Shown here: piece after piece, positions 44,610 through 54,125 of the stretch | Numbering within the stretch: the first letter of the stretch is position 1 | Layout: the number at the start of each line of letters is the position of its first letter | Source of the DNA: Shewanella psychrotolerans | GTDB lineage: Bacteria > Pseudomonadota > Gammaproteobacteria > Enterobacterales > Shewanellaceae | Assembly: GCF_019457595.1 (NCBI RefSeq) | Contig: NZ_CP080419.1 | Span: forward strand, 1,984,001-2,048,000 | DNA length: 64,000 nt | Reading direction: 5' to 3' | Notes under the pieces: model-generated | Seen by the model: the letters and a program-made list of their open reading frames with translations, nothing else | What the model was told of the DNA's origin: nothing | Database searches by the model: none | Position numbers and translations under genes: made by a program

Positions 44610-45545
44610 CTATTGGGCGCTGCTGATCCCTTTGGTCGTCATATGGATAAGCTTAATGGTGCCATCTTCGTTGTAGTGTAATGGATCGATAGCGACAGAG
44701 CGTCTAAATTCCCCCCCTCCATTTTGCGATGCGCCAGTATGGTAAATAAAGTATGACTTTCCTTTAAACTCAATAATCGCTTGATGATTGGTTGGAGAGT
44801 TACCTGCCACCTCGTTTAATATCCCTTGATATTGCCATGGGCCTTTAATGCTCTTACTGGTGGCATAGGCAATTTTTTCTGGGAATCCTGAGGCGTAGGA
44901 TAGATAATAGGTATCGTCTTTTTTATGTACCCACAAGGCTTCAGTAAAGTCTGGTATATCGATGGCGTGGATAGGACCATCCATTTCAATCATGTTGTCT
45001 TTTAATTTTACATACCTTGGCTTGGTGTTGCCCCAGAAAAGATAGGCTTGGCCATCATCATCGATGAACACGGCTGGATCGATATCATCCCAGTCGATAT
45101 CGGTATCAGTGGTCATATCGTTGGTAATGATCGCGCTACCTCGCGCATCTTTAAATGGTCCAACAGGTGAGTCTGCTACCGCCACTCCGATGGCGAAACC
45201 ATTAATCGTTGCATGGCGTAATGTCACATACCAATAGAACTTTCCATTTTTCTCGATCACATGAGAGGCCCAGGCATCACCTTTGGCCCAGTCAAAATCT
45301 TTGACCGACAATTTAGCGCCGTGTCTCTGCCAATTGACCATATCTTTAGAGCTAAATACTAACCAGTCGTTCATAGCAAAGAAAGTTCGATTATCTTTAG
45401 CCTCATCATGTCCAGTATATAAGTAAACGGTGTCTTGATGCACTATGGCAGCAGGATCAGCGGTAAACACGTCGGTGAAGATTGGATTAGCTGCTAATAC
45501 ACTTGTGCTAAAAGCAAGGCTAAGTCCCAAAATGCATTTTTTCAT
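44610..45545 (-). CDS. Exported GH43 glycosidase (arabinofuranosidase/arabinanase type)
   Basis: A 311-residue secreted enzyme with signal peptide MKKCILGLSLAFSTSVLA. It has the five-bladed GH43 fold, with the expected acids visible: D30 in FTADPAAIV (base), an Asp in WDDIDPAVFIDDDG (pKa modulator) and Glu in DFTEALWVHKK (acid). No carbohydrate-binding module is present. Its likely substrate is alpha-L-arabinofuranosyl side chains or oligomers; xylosidase activity cannot be excluded. It diverges from the dehydratase gene, and an operator-like site lies 35 bases before its start. Confidence 0.85.
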   Translation of the reverse strand: MKKCILGLSLAFSTSVLAANPIFTDVFTADPAAIVHQDTVYLYTGHDEAKDNRTFFAMNDWLVFSSKDMVNWQRHGAKLSVKDFDWAKGDAWASHVIEKNGKFYWYVTLRHATINGFAIGVAVADSPVGPFKDARGSAIITNDMTTDTDIDWDDIDPAVFIDDDGQAYLFWGNTKPRYVKLKDNMIEMDGPIHAIDIPDFTEALWVHKKDDTYYLSYASGFPEKIAYATSKSIKGPWQYQGILNEVAGNSPTNHQAIIEFKGKSYFIYHTGASQNGGGEFRRSVAIDPLHYNEDGTIKLIHMTTKGISSAQ

Positions 45546-45579
45546 AAATCCTCTATTGTATTTCCGATATTTAGTATTA

Positions 45580-45594
45580 TAGTAATACCAATAG
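45580..45594. promoter_or_regulatory. Candidate GntR (AraR-type) operator in the GH43/dehydratase divergent region
   Basis: TAGTAATACCAATAG fits TNGTNNNACNA and shares the ACCAATAG end with the site at 60455. The flanking AGTATTATAGTA repeats the araB site pattern AGTATTGTAGTA. A half-site CTATTGTA lies at 45553-45560. The position could serve the leftward GH43 gene and the rightward operon. Confidence 0.6.
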
Positions 45595-45744
45595 ATTTAC
45601 TCGTTCGCAACGATAGTTATTGCAAAACTTAACATTGCTCTCAATTAATTAAAGTTACGGGGATTTGGGGTAACGAGTCGTTTGACGAGGGCAGATACCA
45701 ATTACGTGGTTGCAAAAATGCAGACCAAAGGTGTAGGTGGATAG

Positions 45745-47481
45745 ATGGAAAACAATAACAAAAAAAAACCACTACGATCTGCAAGTTGGTTTGGTAGCAA
45801 CGATAAGAATGGTTTCATGTACCGTAGTTGGATGAAAAATCAGGGAATACCTGATCATCATTTTCAAGGTAAACCAGTGATTGGGATCTGTAATACCTGG
45901 TCTGAACTTACGCCCTGTAATGGTCATTTTAGGGAACTGGCACAGCGAGTAAAAAATGGTATTCGCGAAGCCGGTGGTATCCCTGTCGAGTTTCCCGTTT
46001 TTTCTAACGGAGAATCAAACTTACGCCCTAGCGCGATGTTAACCCGAAATTTAGCGGCAATGGACGTTGAGGAAGCTATTCGCGGTAATCCTATCGATGG
46101 TGTGGTGCTTATGGTGGGTTGCGATAAAACAACGCCAGCGCTGTTAATGGGTGCCGCTAGTTGTGATATTCCGACCATACTGGTCACGGGCGGGCCGATG
46201 CTTAATGGCAAGCATAAAGGTCAAGATGTGGGCTCAGGAACATTGGTTTGGCAGATGCATGAGCAATATCAAGCGGGCGAGATCAGTTTACATCAGTTTA
46301 TGAACGCCGAAGCCGATATGTCGCGATCAACAGGGACCTGCAATACCATGGGGACAGCGTCAACATTGGCCTGCCTTGCTGAGGCATTAGGTACCAGTCT
46401 GCCACATAATGCGGCCATTCCCGCTGTGGACTCTCGTCGTAACGTTTTAGCGCATATGTCGGGGATGCGGATTGTCGAGATGGTCAAAGAGGACTTAGTC
46501 CTTTCAAAAATTCTCACTAAATCAGCATTTATTAATGCTATCAAGACCAATGCCGCCATAGGCGGGTCAACTAATGCCGTTATCCATTTAAAGGCCATTG
46601 CGGGGCGTATTGGTGTCGAACTCGAGTTAGATGATTGGTCTGAAGGCTATGAAGTACCGACCTTGGTCAACTTGGCGCCATCGGGAAAGTATCTGATGGA
46701 AGACTTCTATTATGCAGGCGGTTTACCTGCAGTGCTTAAACGTCTAGGTGATGAAGATATCATTAATAAAGAGGCGCTTACAGCTAATGGGCGAACTATT
46801 TGGCAGAATGTTAGTGACGCCCCTTGCTACAATGATGACGTAATAAAACCTTTTGCAGAACCTTTGGTTCAACAGGGCGGAATTCGGATCTTAAGAGGTA
46901 ATCTCGCTCCTCGAGGCGCAGTGATAAAAACCTCTGCTGCAACAGCCGAATTGATGTGTCATCGTGGACGAGCTGTAGTATTCAAAAGTTTTGATGATTA
47001 TAAGGCGAGAATTAATGATGACGCGTTAGATATTGACGAGTCATGTGTCATGGTGCTGCAAAACTGCGGTCCAAAGGGATATCCTGGCATGGCTGAGGTT
47101 GGCAATATGGGCCTGCCACCAAAGCTGCTCAAAAAAGGTATTAAGGATATGGTGCGGATTTCTGATGCACGAATGAGTGGCACAGCGTTTGGTACTGTGG
47201 TGTTACATGTCGCACCAGAAGCGAAAGCATTAGGCCCTTTGGCAGCGGTACAAGATGGTGATTTTATCGCTTTAGATAGCTTTGCCGGCACATTGACATT
47301 AGAGATAAGCGATCAAGAGATGGCAACTAGATTGCAAAAATTATCCTTGATAAAAGAGCAACGCATTGAGACAGGGTATCTTTCCTTATTTAAACAGCAT
47401 GTTCTACAAGCAGATGAAGGATGTGATTTTGATTTTCTCTTGGGATGTCGTGGTGCCGACATTCCTGCACATTCTCATTAA
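45745..47481 (+). CDS. L-arabonate-type dehydratase (IlvD/Edd family)
   Basis: A 578-residue Fe-S dehydratase. The opening SWFGSNDKNGFMYRSWMKNQGIPDH is typical of pentonate and L-arabonate dehydratases. Cluster cysteines C58, C126 and C199 correspond to C59, C127 and C200 of the Rhizobium L-arabinonate dehydratase. It would dehydrate L-arabonate to 2-keto-3-deoxy-L-arabonate; related enzymes also take D-xylonate or D-fuconate. It heads a rightward operon with a sugar dehydrogenase, a mutarotase and an ABC importer. The later steps of the oxidative route are not in the window. Confidence 0.88.
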   Translation: MENNNKKKPLRSASWFGSNDKNGFMYRSWMKNQGIPDHHFQGKPVIGICNTWSELTPCNGHFRELAQRVKNGIREAGGIPVEFPVFSNGESNLRPSAMLTRNLAAMDVEEAIRGNPIDGVVLMVGCDKTTPALLMGAASCDIPTILVTGGPMLNGKHKGQDVGSGTLVWQMHEQYQAGEISLHQFMNAEADMSRSTGTCNTMGTASTLACLAEALGTSLPHNAAIPAVDSRRNVLAHMSGMRIVEMVKEDLVLSKILTKSAFINAIKTNAAIGGSTNAVIHLKAIAGRIGVELELDDWSEGYEVPTLVNLAPSGKYLMEDFYYAGGLPAVLKRLGDEDIINKEALTANGRTIWQNVSDAPCYNDDVIKPFAEPLVQQGGIRILRGNLAPRGAVIKTSAATAELMCHRGRAVVFKSFDDYKARINDDALDIDESCVMVLQNCGPKGYPGMAEVGNMGLPPKLLKKGIKDMVRISDARMSGTAFGTVVLHVAPEAKALGPLAAVQDGDFIALDSFAGTLTLEISDQEMATRLQKLSLIKEQRIETGYLSLFKQHVLQADEGCDFDFLLGCRGADIPAHSH

Positions 47482-47542
47482 ACTTGATGACTTTTTCTTT
47501 TATAATGCAACCAGATAATAGAACAATAATAAAGGTTACGTT

Positions 47543-48313
47543 ATGAAGTTAAGCAATCAATATCCAACATTGTCTGGTAAGACAGTGTTTATTACGGGTG
47601 GTGCCACAGGTATTGGAGCTTGTTTAGTCGAAGCCTTCTTACAACAGGGCGCCAAAGTTGCGTTTGTGGACATTTTAGATAACGAATCAAATCAGTTGGT
47701 TGATTATATAAATAAGCAATATATCGACCCTGAATTGAAGTTTTATCATTGTGATTTGGTCGATATTCCTGCATTACAAGCGGTTATTGCACAAGTAGAA
47801 GTCGATTTAGGTCCAATCGGTGTGCTGATTAATAACGCAGCTTGTGACGAACGTCATAAGATAGAACAGCTAACGCCTGAATATTGGGATCGTTGTATCA
47901 ATACCAATTTAAAGCACTATTTTTTTGCTGCGCAGGCGGTGAGAGTTCAGATGTGTAAGTTGGGCGGTGGTTCAATCATTAACCTAGGTTCAATGAGCTG
48001 GCATAACTGCCAAGGTGGAATGGCGGGCTATACCGCGGCAAAAGCGGGAGTGATGGGATTGACCCGTGGATTGGTTGCCGACCTTGGTAAAGATCATATT
48101 CGTATCAATACCTTGACGCCTGGCTGGGTAATGACGAAGCGTCAGTTAACACATTGGGTTGATCGAAACACTGCTAAATATATTGAAGATAATCAGTGTA
48201 TTAAAGATTATGTGATGCCCGAAGACATCGCCGCGATGGCGTTATTTTTGGCATCCGATGATAGTAAACTCTGTACTGCACAGAATTTTATAGTTGATGG
48301 TGGCTGGATTTAG
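47543..48313 (+). CDS. SDR sugar 1-dehydrogenase (XylB-like, L-arabinose/D-xylose type)
   Basis: A 256-residue classical short-chain dehydrogenase. The cofactor motif is TGGATGIG (residues 19-26), NNAA follows, and the catalytic Ser-Tyr-Lys are in SMSWHNCQGGMAGYTAAKAG. Several segments mirror Caulobacter D-xylose dehydrogenase XylB: DERHKIEQLTPEYWDRCINTN, GSMSWH, TKRQ and LASDDSKLCTAQN. It probably oxidises an aldopentose to its lactone, which the neighbouring dehydratase would use after ring opening. Substrate preference (L-arabinose or D-xylose) cannot be read from sequence. It starts 61 bases after the dehydratase. Confidence 0.82.
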   Translation: MKLSNQYPTLSGKTVFITGGATGIGACLVEAFLQQGAKVAFVDILDNESNQLVDYINKQYIDPELKFYHCDLVDIPALQAVIAQVEVDLGPIGVLINNAACDERHKIEQLTPEYWDRCINTNLKHYFFAAQAVRVQMCKLGGGSIINLGSMSWHNCQGGMAGYTAAKAGVMGLTRGLVADLGKDHIRINTLTPGWVMTKRQLTHWVDRNTAKYIEDNQCIKDYVMPEDIAAMALFLASDDSKLCTAQNFIVDGGWI

Positions 48314-48423
48314 TCGTTACAGCACCATTTAACAAGCAATTGTTTAGGGTTGTAAGTTTGGCTGTGCGAATCCATAGTCAGCTTCCTTGAGCGGAACATT
48401 TGTCAAAAGGTGCGTAGTAAACG

Positions 48424-49473
48424 ATGCAAGCTTCAATTTCAACATTTAATAAGCAACACCCCGCGTTTCCAAGTGAATTTGATTTAGTTGTCTTAACCAA
48501 CAATAAGGGGTTAATTGTCACTTTATCGAGTTATGGTGCGAGCATATGGTCAGTCGAGCATATCGGTGATGATGGTGTAAAAGTGCCATTGACGATCGGT
48601 TACCAACAGATAGAAGATTGGGCAACTAATCCATACTATTTTGGGGTTACTGTTGGACGCGTTGCCAACCGAATTGGTCAATCACGTTTTTCAATCGGTG
48701 AGGAGCAATTTAAACTGATTGAAAATGAAGGGCCTAATCAGTTGCATGGCGGCCCAGGTGGTTTCAGCCATAGAATTTGGCGCACCGAAACTAAAACGAA
48801 TGACGATGGAGTGAGTGCTTTTTTCCATTTAGAAAGTGCTGATGGCGATCAAGGCTTTCCTGGAACCCTACATACTAGTGTCGAATATCGCCTTACCAAT
48901 GACAATGAACTGATCATTAATTATCATGCGGTTTGCGATAAAACTACGCCTATCTGCTTGACCAATCATACCTATTGGAATCTCAGCTCTGATGAGCTCA
49001 GCGGTATTCTTTATCACCACTTGCAGATCAATGCAGATAATATCCTCGCTTTAGATGATCAACAGATCCCTAATGGCGATATTCAGTCTGTCAGCAATAC
49101 TTGCTTTGATTTTCGTCAACCTAAGTTAGTTGGTGTTGATATTTGTGAGCCGAGTAATGGCTACGATCATTATTATATTGTTAATGACCATAAAGCTGAT
49201 CAATTAAATTTTGTTGCTAAATTAACTGATGAGGCCTCTGGGCGCGAAATGGAAATACTGTCCACAGAAGTTGGCGTGCAGTTTTATAGCGGCAACTTTT
49301 TAGATGGATCTTATCGACGGGAAAATGGCGAGTTTATAAATAAGCACCAAGGCTTATGTTTAGAAACTCATGGCTATCCTAATGCCGTTAATATCGAACA
49401 TTTTCCAACAACAATAGTTGAAAAAAATACACCTTATACACAAACAACGGTGCATAGATTTAAACATCTATAG
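48424..49473 (+). CDS. galM: Aldose 1-epimerase (mutarotase)
   Basis: A 349-residue GalM-family protein. Visible motifs are GRVANRIGQSRFSI near residue 78, NQLHGGPGGFSHRIW near 103, the catalytic His in LTNHTYWNLS near 180 and the catalytic Glu in CLETHGYPNAVN near 320. It interconverts the alpha and beta forms of aldoses. In this operon it would supply the anomer used by the isomerase or dehydrogenase. It has no signal peptide and so acts in the cytoplasm. Confidence 0.9.
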   Translation: MQASISTFNKQHPAFPSEFDLVVLTNNKGLIVTLSSYGASIWSVEHIGDDGVKVPLTIGYQQIEDWATNPYYFGVTVGRVANRIGQSRFSIGEEQFKLIENEGPNQLHGGPGGFSHRIWRTETKTNDDGVSAFFHLESADGDQGFPGTLHTSVEYRLTNDNELIINYHAVCDKTTPICLTNHTYWNLSSDELSGILYHHLQINADNILALDDQQIPNGDIQSVSNTCFDFRQPKLVGVDICEPSNGYDHYYIVNDHKADQLNFVAKLTDEASGREMEILSTEVGVQFYSGNFLDGSYRRENGEFINKHQGLCLETHGYPNAVNIEHFPTTIVEKNTPYTQTTVHRFKHL

Positions 49474-49554
49474 CTGAGTCATTATTAATTAAGAATAGGC
49501 TTTGAGATCAAGGCCGCGACCATGCTGTACCTAAAAAAGGTAAAGGATATTAAA

Positions 49555-50499
49555 ATGAAGATTAAACAGTTTATTCCAGTATTAGCGTTTTGGGCGTTAG
49601 GAAGCAGTGCAGCCTACGCAACAACGGTTGGCTTTTCACAAGTTGGTTCTGAAAGTGGCTGGCGAACCAGCTTTAGTGAGGCGGTAAAAGCCGAAGCTAA
49701 GGAACGCGGTATTGATCTTAAGTTTTCTGATGCACAGCAAAAACAGGAAAATCAAATTAAGGCGGTACGTAGTTTTATTGCCCAAGGTGTTGATGCCATC
49801 ATTGTTGCGCCAGTGGTTGAAACCGGTTGGACGCCAGTGTTAAAAGAGGCCAAAAGAGCGCGGATCCCTGTAGTCATCGTCGACCGTAATATTAAAGTGT
49901 CTAATGACAACTTGTACCTCACTCGTATCGCGTCTGATTTTAGGGAAGAGGGTGTAAAAATAGCCAATTGGTTAATGGATACCACCCAAGGAAATTGTCG
50001 TATCGCTGAGCTACAAGGCACGGTTGGTGCTACTGCTGCAATTGATCGCGCTGCAGGATTCAACGATGTTATTGCTAACTATCCCAACGCCACTATAGTG
50101 CGCAGCCAAACGGGTGAATTTACCCGGGCAAAAGGTAAAGAGGTGATGGAAAGTTTCCTCAAATCCCAGCCTGCTGACGAACCTTTTTGTGCCGTATGGT
50201 CACACAATGATGAGATGGCATTGGGCGCCGTACAAGCTATTAAAGAAGCCGGACTTAAACCAGGAATTGATATTCTAGTGGTTGCGGTTGATGGTGTCCC
50301 CGATTATTTCAAAGCAATGGCAGAAGGAGATACTAATGCCACCGTTGAACTTAGCCCTTACTTAGGCGCGCCATCATTTGATGTTATCGAAAAATACTTA
50401 GCGGGAGACAAAAATATTCCCAAGCTTATTAGCACAACCGGCGATGTATTTACCCAAGCAACTGCTGCGGAAGAATATAAAAAACGCGCAAATAGATAA
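49555..50499 (+). CDS. ytfQ: Periplasmic sugar-binding protein of ABC importer (YtfQ-like)
   Basis: A 314-residue substrate-binding protein with signal peptide MKIKQFIPVLAFWALGSSAAYA. It has the ribose/galactofuranose-type fold: VGFSQVGSESGWRTSFSEAVKAEA, IVAPVVETGWTPVLKEA and VWSHNDEMALGAVQAIKEAG are close to E. coli YtfQ. YtfQ binds furanose forms, and in this locus L-arabinofuranose is a reasonable substrate. AAAGGA lies before ATG 49555; an upstream in-frame ATG at 49522 would spoil the signal peptide. I recall Shewanella arabinose transporter genes being named araUVWZ, unverified. Confidence 0.9.
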   Translation: MKIKQFIPVLAFWALGSSAAYATTVGFSQVGSESGWRTSFSEAVKAEAKERGIDLKFSDAQQKQENQIKAVRSFIAQGVDAIIVAPVVETGWTPVLKEAKRARIPVVIVDRNIKVSNDNLYLTRIASDFREEGVKIANWLMDTTQGNCRIAELQGTVGATAAIDRAAGFNDVIANYPNATIVRSQTGEFTRAKGKEVMESFLKSQPADEPFCAVWSHNDEMALGAVQAIKEAGLKPGIDILVVAVDGVPDYFKAMAEGDTNATVELSPYLGAPSFDVIEKYLAGDKNIPKLISTTGDVFTQATAAEEYKKRANR

Positions 50500-50542
50500 G
50501 GTCGTGTAACAAGCGACTTAATTTAATGTGAGGGAAGGCTAA

Positions 50543-52051
50543 ATGGAAGCTGTATTAGCATTAAAGGGTATTTGTAAACAATACCCTGGTGTGAAAGCAC
50601 TGCAAGATGTGAGCTTAAATCTGTATCCTGGTGAAGTACATGCGCTGCTCGGTGAAAACGGAGCAGGTAAGTCAACCTTGGTCAAAATCATGACCGGTGC
50701 AGAAACAAAAAATAGTGGCACTATCGATTATGATGGTAAAACATATGATTTTACATCGCCAATCGAGGCACAAAGTGTCGGAATTGTCAGTGTATATCAA
50801 GAGGTTAACTTACTACCTAATTTAACCGTTGCCCAAAACCTGTTTCTTGGTCATGAGCCGAGAAAGTTTGGCCTGATTAATCATCGGCAGATGATTAAAC
50901 AAGCTAAGCAGGTGCTCAAGCAATTTAAGTTAGATATTGATGTCAGTGAGCCGTTATCTAAATATTCGGTTGCAGTTCAGCAATTGGTGGCAATTGCCCG
51001 CGGCGTAGCTATGTCTGCAAAGGTATTAATATTAGATGAGCCAACTGCAAGCTTGGATGCTGATGAGGTTAAAGTACTGTTTGGTATTCTAAATCAGCTC
51101 AAGAAAGAGGGAGTATCGATTGTTTTTATTACTCACTTCCTTGATCAGGTTTACGCTGTTAGCGACCGTATTACCGTGCTGCGAAATGGTGAGTTTGTTG
51201 CAGAGCATTTAACCAAAGAGTTACCTCAATCTAAGTTAGTTGAGGCGATGCTGGGTCGAGCACTAGAAGATCATCTTCAACTCGATAGCGCACCTAAATC
51301 AACTAACGCAGCCGATAGCACTCAGGCGGTGCTGCTGAGTTTAGAAGGGGTATCGGTTAAGGGCTCGATTCAATCTTTGAATCTAACTTTGTCAGAAGGC
51401 AAAGCCGTGGGACTCGCGGGGCTTTTGGGCTCTGGACGCAGTGAAGTTTGTAACGCTGTGTTTGGCCTCGATCAGCTCAACAGCGGTAATATTCAACTTA
51501 AGGGTAAGCCATTAAAGCTTACCAATCCTGCGGACGCCATTCATGAAGGGATTGCGTTATGCCCTGAAGATCGCAAGGTCGATGGTATTATTGGGCCTTT
51601 GTCTATTCGTGAAAATATTATTTTAGCGCTGCAAGCACGACTTGGATGGTGGCGCTGTTTGTCGCGAGCGAAACAAGATCAAATGGCGCAGTTTTTTATC
51701 GATAAGTTGCAGATAGCGACTCCTGATGCTGATAAACCGATAGAGCAGCTCAGTGGCGGTAACCAACAGAAAGTGATTCTGGCTCGTTGGTTAGCGATTG
51801 AACCTATCTTGTTGATCTTAGATGAACCGACTCGAGGTATCGATATTGGTGCGCATGCAGAGATCATTAAGCTGATCAGAAGCTTATGTGATGACGGCAT
51901 GTCATTGCTGGTCGCTTCTTCGGAACTCGATGAACTCGTTGCGTTTTCTAACAAGGTGGTGGTGATGCGAGATCGTTTTGCCATCAAAGAGCTTAGCGGT
52001 GAAGAACTGACGTCGCAACATGTGATGCAAGCGATAGCGGAGGGCGCATGA
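50543..52051 (+). CDS. ytfR: Sugar ABC importer ATPase with two nucleotide-binding domains (YtfR-like)
   Basis: A 502-residue protein with tandem ABC domains, as in RbsA, MglA and YtfR. The N-terminal domain has Walker A GENGAGKST and Walker B LILDEPTASLD with a degenerate signature. The C-terminal domain starts near residue 265 and keeps LAGLLGSGRSEV and signature LSGGNQQKVILARWL with LILDEPTRGID. It energises the neighbouring permeases. The ytfT start overlaps its stop by four bases (ATGA). Confidence 0.92.
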   Translation: MEAVLALKGICKQYPGVKALQDVSLNLYPGEVHALLGENGAGKSTLVKIMTGAETKNSGTIDYDGKTYDFTSPIEAQSVGIVSVYQEVNLLPNLTVAQNLFLGHEPRKFGLINHRQMIKQAKQVLKQFKLDIDVSEPLSKYSVAVQQLVAIARGVAMSAKVLILDEPTASLDADEVKVLFGILNQLKKEGVSIVFITHFLDQVYAVSDRITVLRNGEFVAEHLTKELPQSKLVEAMLGRALEDHLQLDSAPKSTNAADSTQAVLLSLEGVSVKGSIQSLNLTLSEGKAVGLAGLLGSGRSEVCNAVFGLDQLNSGNIQLKGKPLKLTNPADAIHEGIALCPEDRKVDGIIGPLSIRENIILALQARLGWWRCLSRAKQDQMAQFFIDKLQIATPDADKPIEQLSGGNQQKVILARWLAIEPILLILDEPTRGIDIGAHAEIIKLIRSLCDDGMSLLVASSELDELVAFSNKVVVMRDRFAIKELSGEELTSQHVMQAIAEGA

Positions 52052-53166
52052 GCAAGTCAGCAGAAGTATTACAACAGCCATCGGTAGCGGTGCCTGAAAA
52101 AACTGAAGAAATGATTGATAAGAAAACGAGTCGATATCAAGCTGGATCGGAAAAAGCATGGCTTAGGTACTTATGGCCAGTGGCAGCGTTAGTGTTGTTA
52201 TTGGTGGTTAACCTGTTTATTGACAGCAGCTTTTTCCATTTAACTTTTCAAGATGACCGCTTCTATGGCTCATTGATCGATATCTTAAATCGAGCCGCGC
52301 CAGTGGCGTTACTAGCTATAGGTATGAGTTTGGTGATTGCTACTGGCGGTATTGATCTGTCAGTTGGTGCTGTGATGGCGATTGCAGGCGCGGCGTGTGC
52401 AAACTTGCTGTTGGTACCGGATCTAAGCGTGTTTACTGTAGTGATCATCGGTCTGTTGGTGGGCATTTTGGCTGGGTGCGTTAACGGTGGTTTAGTCGCC
52501 TATTTAGGCATTCAGCCGATTGTGGCCACCTTGCTGCTAATGGTCGCGGGACGGGGCATTGCTCAGCTAATTAACCAGGGACAAATCGTGACTTTCCAAA
52601 GCCCGGGTTTTGCAGCAATAGGGACGGGTCAATGGCTTGGTTTGCCGATGCCGATTTGGATCGTGATTGCGATGCTAATCGCGACGCAATTACTGCTCAG
52701 AAAAACGGCTTTGGGTTTATTTATTGAGGCGGTGGGCTGTAATGCTAAAGCAAGCCGTTACATGGGGATAAACGATAAGTCTATTAAGCTGTTTGTTTAT
52801 GCTGTGGCGGGGTTATGTGCAGCGCTTGCAGGGATGATCAGCGCAGCGGATATTCAAGGTTCTGATGCCAATAACGCAGGGCTTTGGCTTGAGCTTGACG
52901 CTATTTTAGCGGTGGTCATTGGTGGTGCAGCGCTAACGGGTGGTCGTTTCTCGTTGATCTTATCAATTGTTGGGGCGTTAATAATCCAAACCCTAGCGAC
53001 TACGATAATTGTTAGCGGTCTACCCGCTAAATTTAATCTACTTATTAAAGCTGTAGTGATTCTATTAGTCCTGCTACTTCAGTCTGAGCTGTTTAGAAAC
53101 CAACTTAAAGCACTGTTTAGCTTTTTTAAAAATGTTAGTTCATCTGAGAAAGGGAGTGCTAAATGA
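52048..53166 (+). CDS. ytfT: Sugar ABC importer permease (YtfT-like)
   Basis: A 372-residue inner-membrane permease of the RbsC/YtfT family with about ten hydrophobic segments. The conserved ATGGIDLSVGAVMAIAG motif is near residue 108, and GGAALTGGRFSLILSIVGALIIQ is near 290. The N-terminal 45 residues are polar and variable. It pairs with the second permease below, as YtfT does with YjfF. Translation is coupled by ATGA overlaps at both ends. Confidence 0.92.
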   Translation: MSKSAEVLQQPSVAVPEKTEEMIDKKTSRYQAGSEKAWLRYLWPVAALVLLLVVNLFIDSSFFHLTFQDDRFYGSLIDILNRAAPVALLAIGMSLVIATGGIDLSVGAVMAIAGAACANLLLVPDLSVFTVVIIGLLVGILAGCVNGGLVAYLGIQPIVATLLLMVAGRGIAQLINQGQIVTFQSPGFAAIGTGQWLGLPMPIWIVIAMLIATQLLLRKTALGLFIEAVGCNAKASRYMGINDKSIKLFVYAVAGLCAALAGMISAADIQGSDANNAGLWLELDAILAVVIGGAALTGGRFSLILSIVGALIIQTLATTIIVSGLPAKFNLLIKAVVILLVLLLQSELFRNQLKALFSFFKNVSSSEKGSAK

Positions 53167-54125
53167 TCTCTCGTCGTTTTCTACCTCTGTGGATCACTGC
53201 ATCTTTGTTGGTGCTGATGTTCGCCTTCGGTGCGACACAGTTTGAAGGGTTTGCCAGTGTTCGAGTTGTTACTAATCTATTTCGTGACAACGCATTTTTA
53301 CTTATTACAGCGCTTGGGATGACGCTGGTGATCATTTCCGGTGGTATTGATCTTTCTGTCGGTTCTGTGATCGCCTTAAGTGGCGTGATTGCTGGTTTGT
53401 TAATAACACAATATGGCTGGCATCCACTCGCGGCATTCGCGTTGTTAGTGCCACTCGGCACCTTGTTTGGTGCGGGGATGGGGGTGATGATTCACGTCTA
53501 TAAATTGCAGCCATTTATCGTGACACTTGCGGGAATGTTCCTCGCTCGAGGCCTAGCAACGACATTGAGTGAAGAGTCTATTGCTATTGATCATCCATTT
53601 TATGATGCAGTGGCCGATTTTGGGATTGCGCTACCAGATAATGGTTGGTTGGACGCAAGCGCTTTGCTGTTTATTTTCATTTTTATCTTAATCGCTGTGA
53701 TGATGCACTTTAGCCGATTTGGCACTAATGTTTATGCCTTAGGCGGCAACGCACAATCGGCCAAATTAATGGGGATCAATGTAGGTCGTTCTACTATCGC
53801 CATTTATGCAATGAGTAGTGCCTTAGCAACAATCGCGGGTATCGTATTCTCTTTCTACACGTTCTCTGGTTATGCTTTAGGTGGGATAGGTGTAGAGCTT
53901 GATGCGATTGCTGCAGTGGTGATTGGCGGCACATTATTGACTGGTGGCAGTGGTTATGTTTTAGGCACTGTGCTTGGCGTGTTTTTGATGGGAGTCATAC
54001 AGACTTATATCACTTTCGATGGCACCTTAAGCAGTTGGTGGACTAAGATTGTTATCGGTTTGCTATTGTTCTTCTTCATCATTTTGCAAAAAGTGCTTAA
54101 CGGGAGAACGGCGTCTCATGGCTAA
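53163..54125 (+). CDS. yjfF: Sugar ABC importer permease (YjfF-like)
   Basis: A 320-residue permease. ISGGIDLSVGSVIALSG is near residue 60 and GGTLLTGGSGYVLGTVLGVFLMG is near 258. These and the short N-terminus match YjfF, the fourth component of the E. coli furanose importer YtfQRT-YjfF. Two different permeases suggest a heterodimeric channel. Its stop overlaps the start of the following GH43 gene by 8 bases. Confidence 0.92.
   Translation: MISRRFLPLWITASLLVLMFAFGATQFEGFASVRVVTNLFRDNAFLLITALGMTLVIISGGIDLSVGSVIALSGVIAGLLITQYGWHPLAAFALLVPLGTLFGAGMGVMIHVYKLQPFIVTLAGMFLARGLATTLSEESIAIDHPFYDAVADFGIALPDNGWLDASALLFIFIFILIAVMMHFSRFGTNVYALGGNAQSAKLMGINVGRSTIAIYAMSSALATIAGIVFSFYTFSGYALGGIGVELDAIAAVVIGGTLLTGGSGYVLGTVLGVFLMGVIQTYITFDGTLSSWWTKIVIGLLLFFFIILQKVLNGRTASHG

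Noticed and set aside
45704..45716. Further AraR-like half-site (ATACCAATTACG) before the dehydratase gene
   Set aside because: Only the ACCAAT half is present and the same half occurs in the dispersed-element ends.
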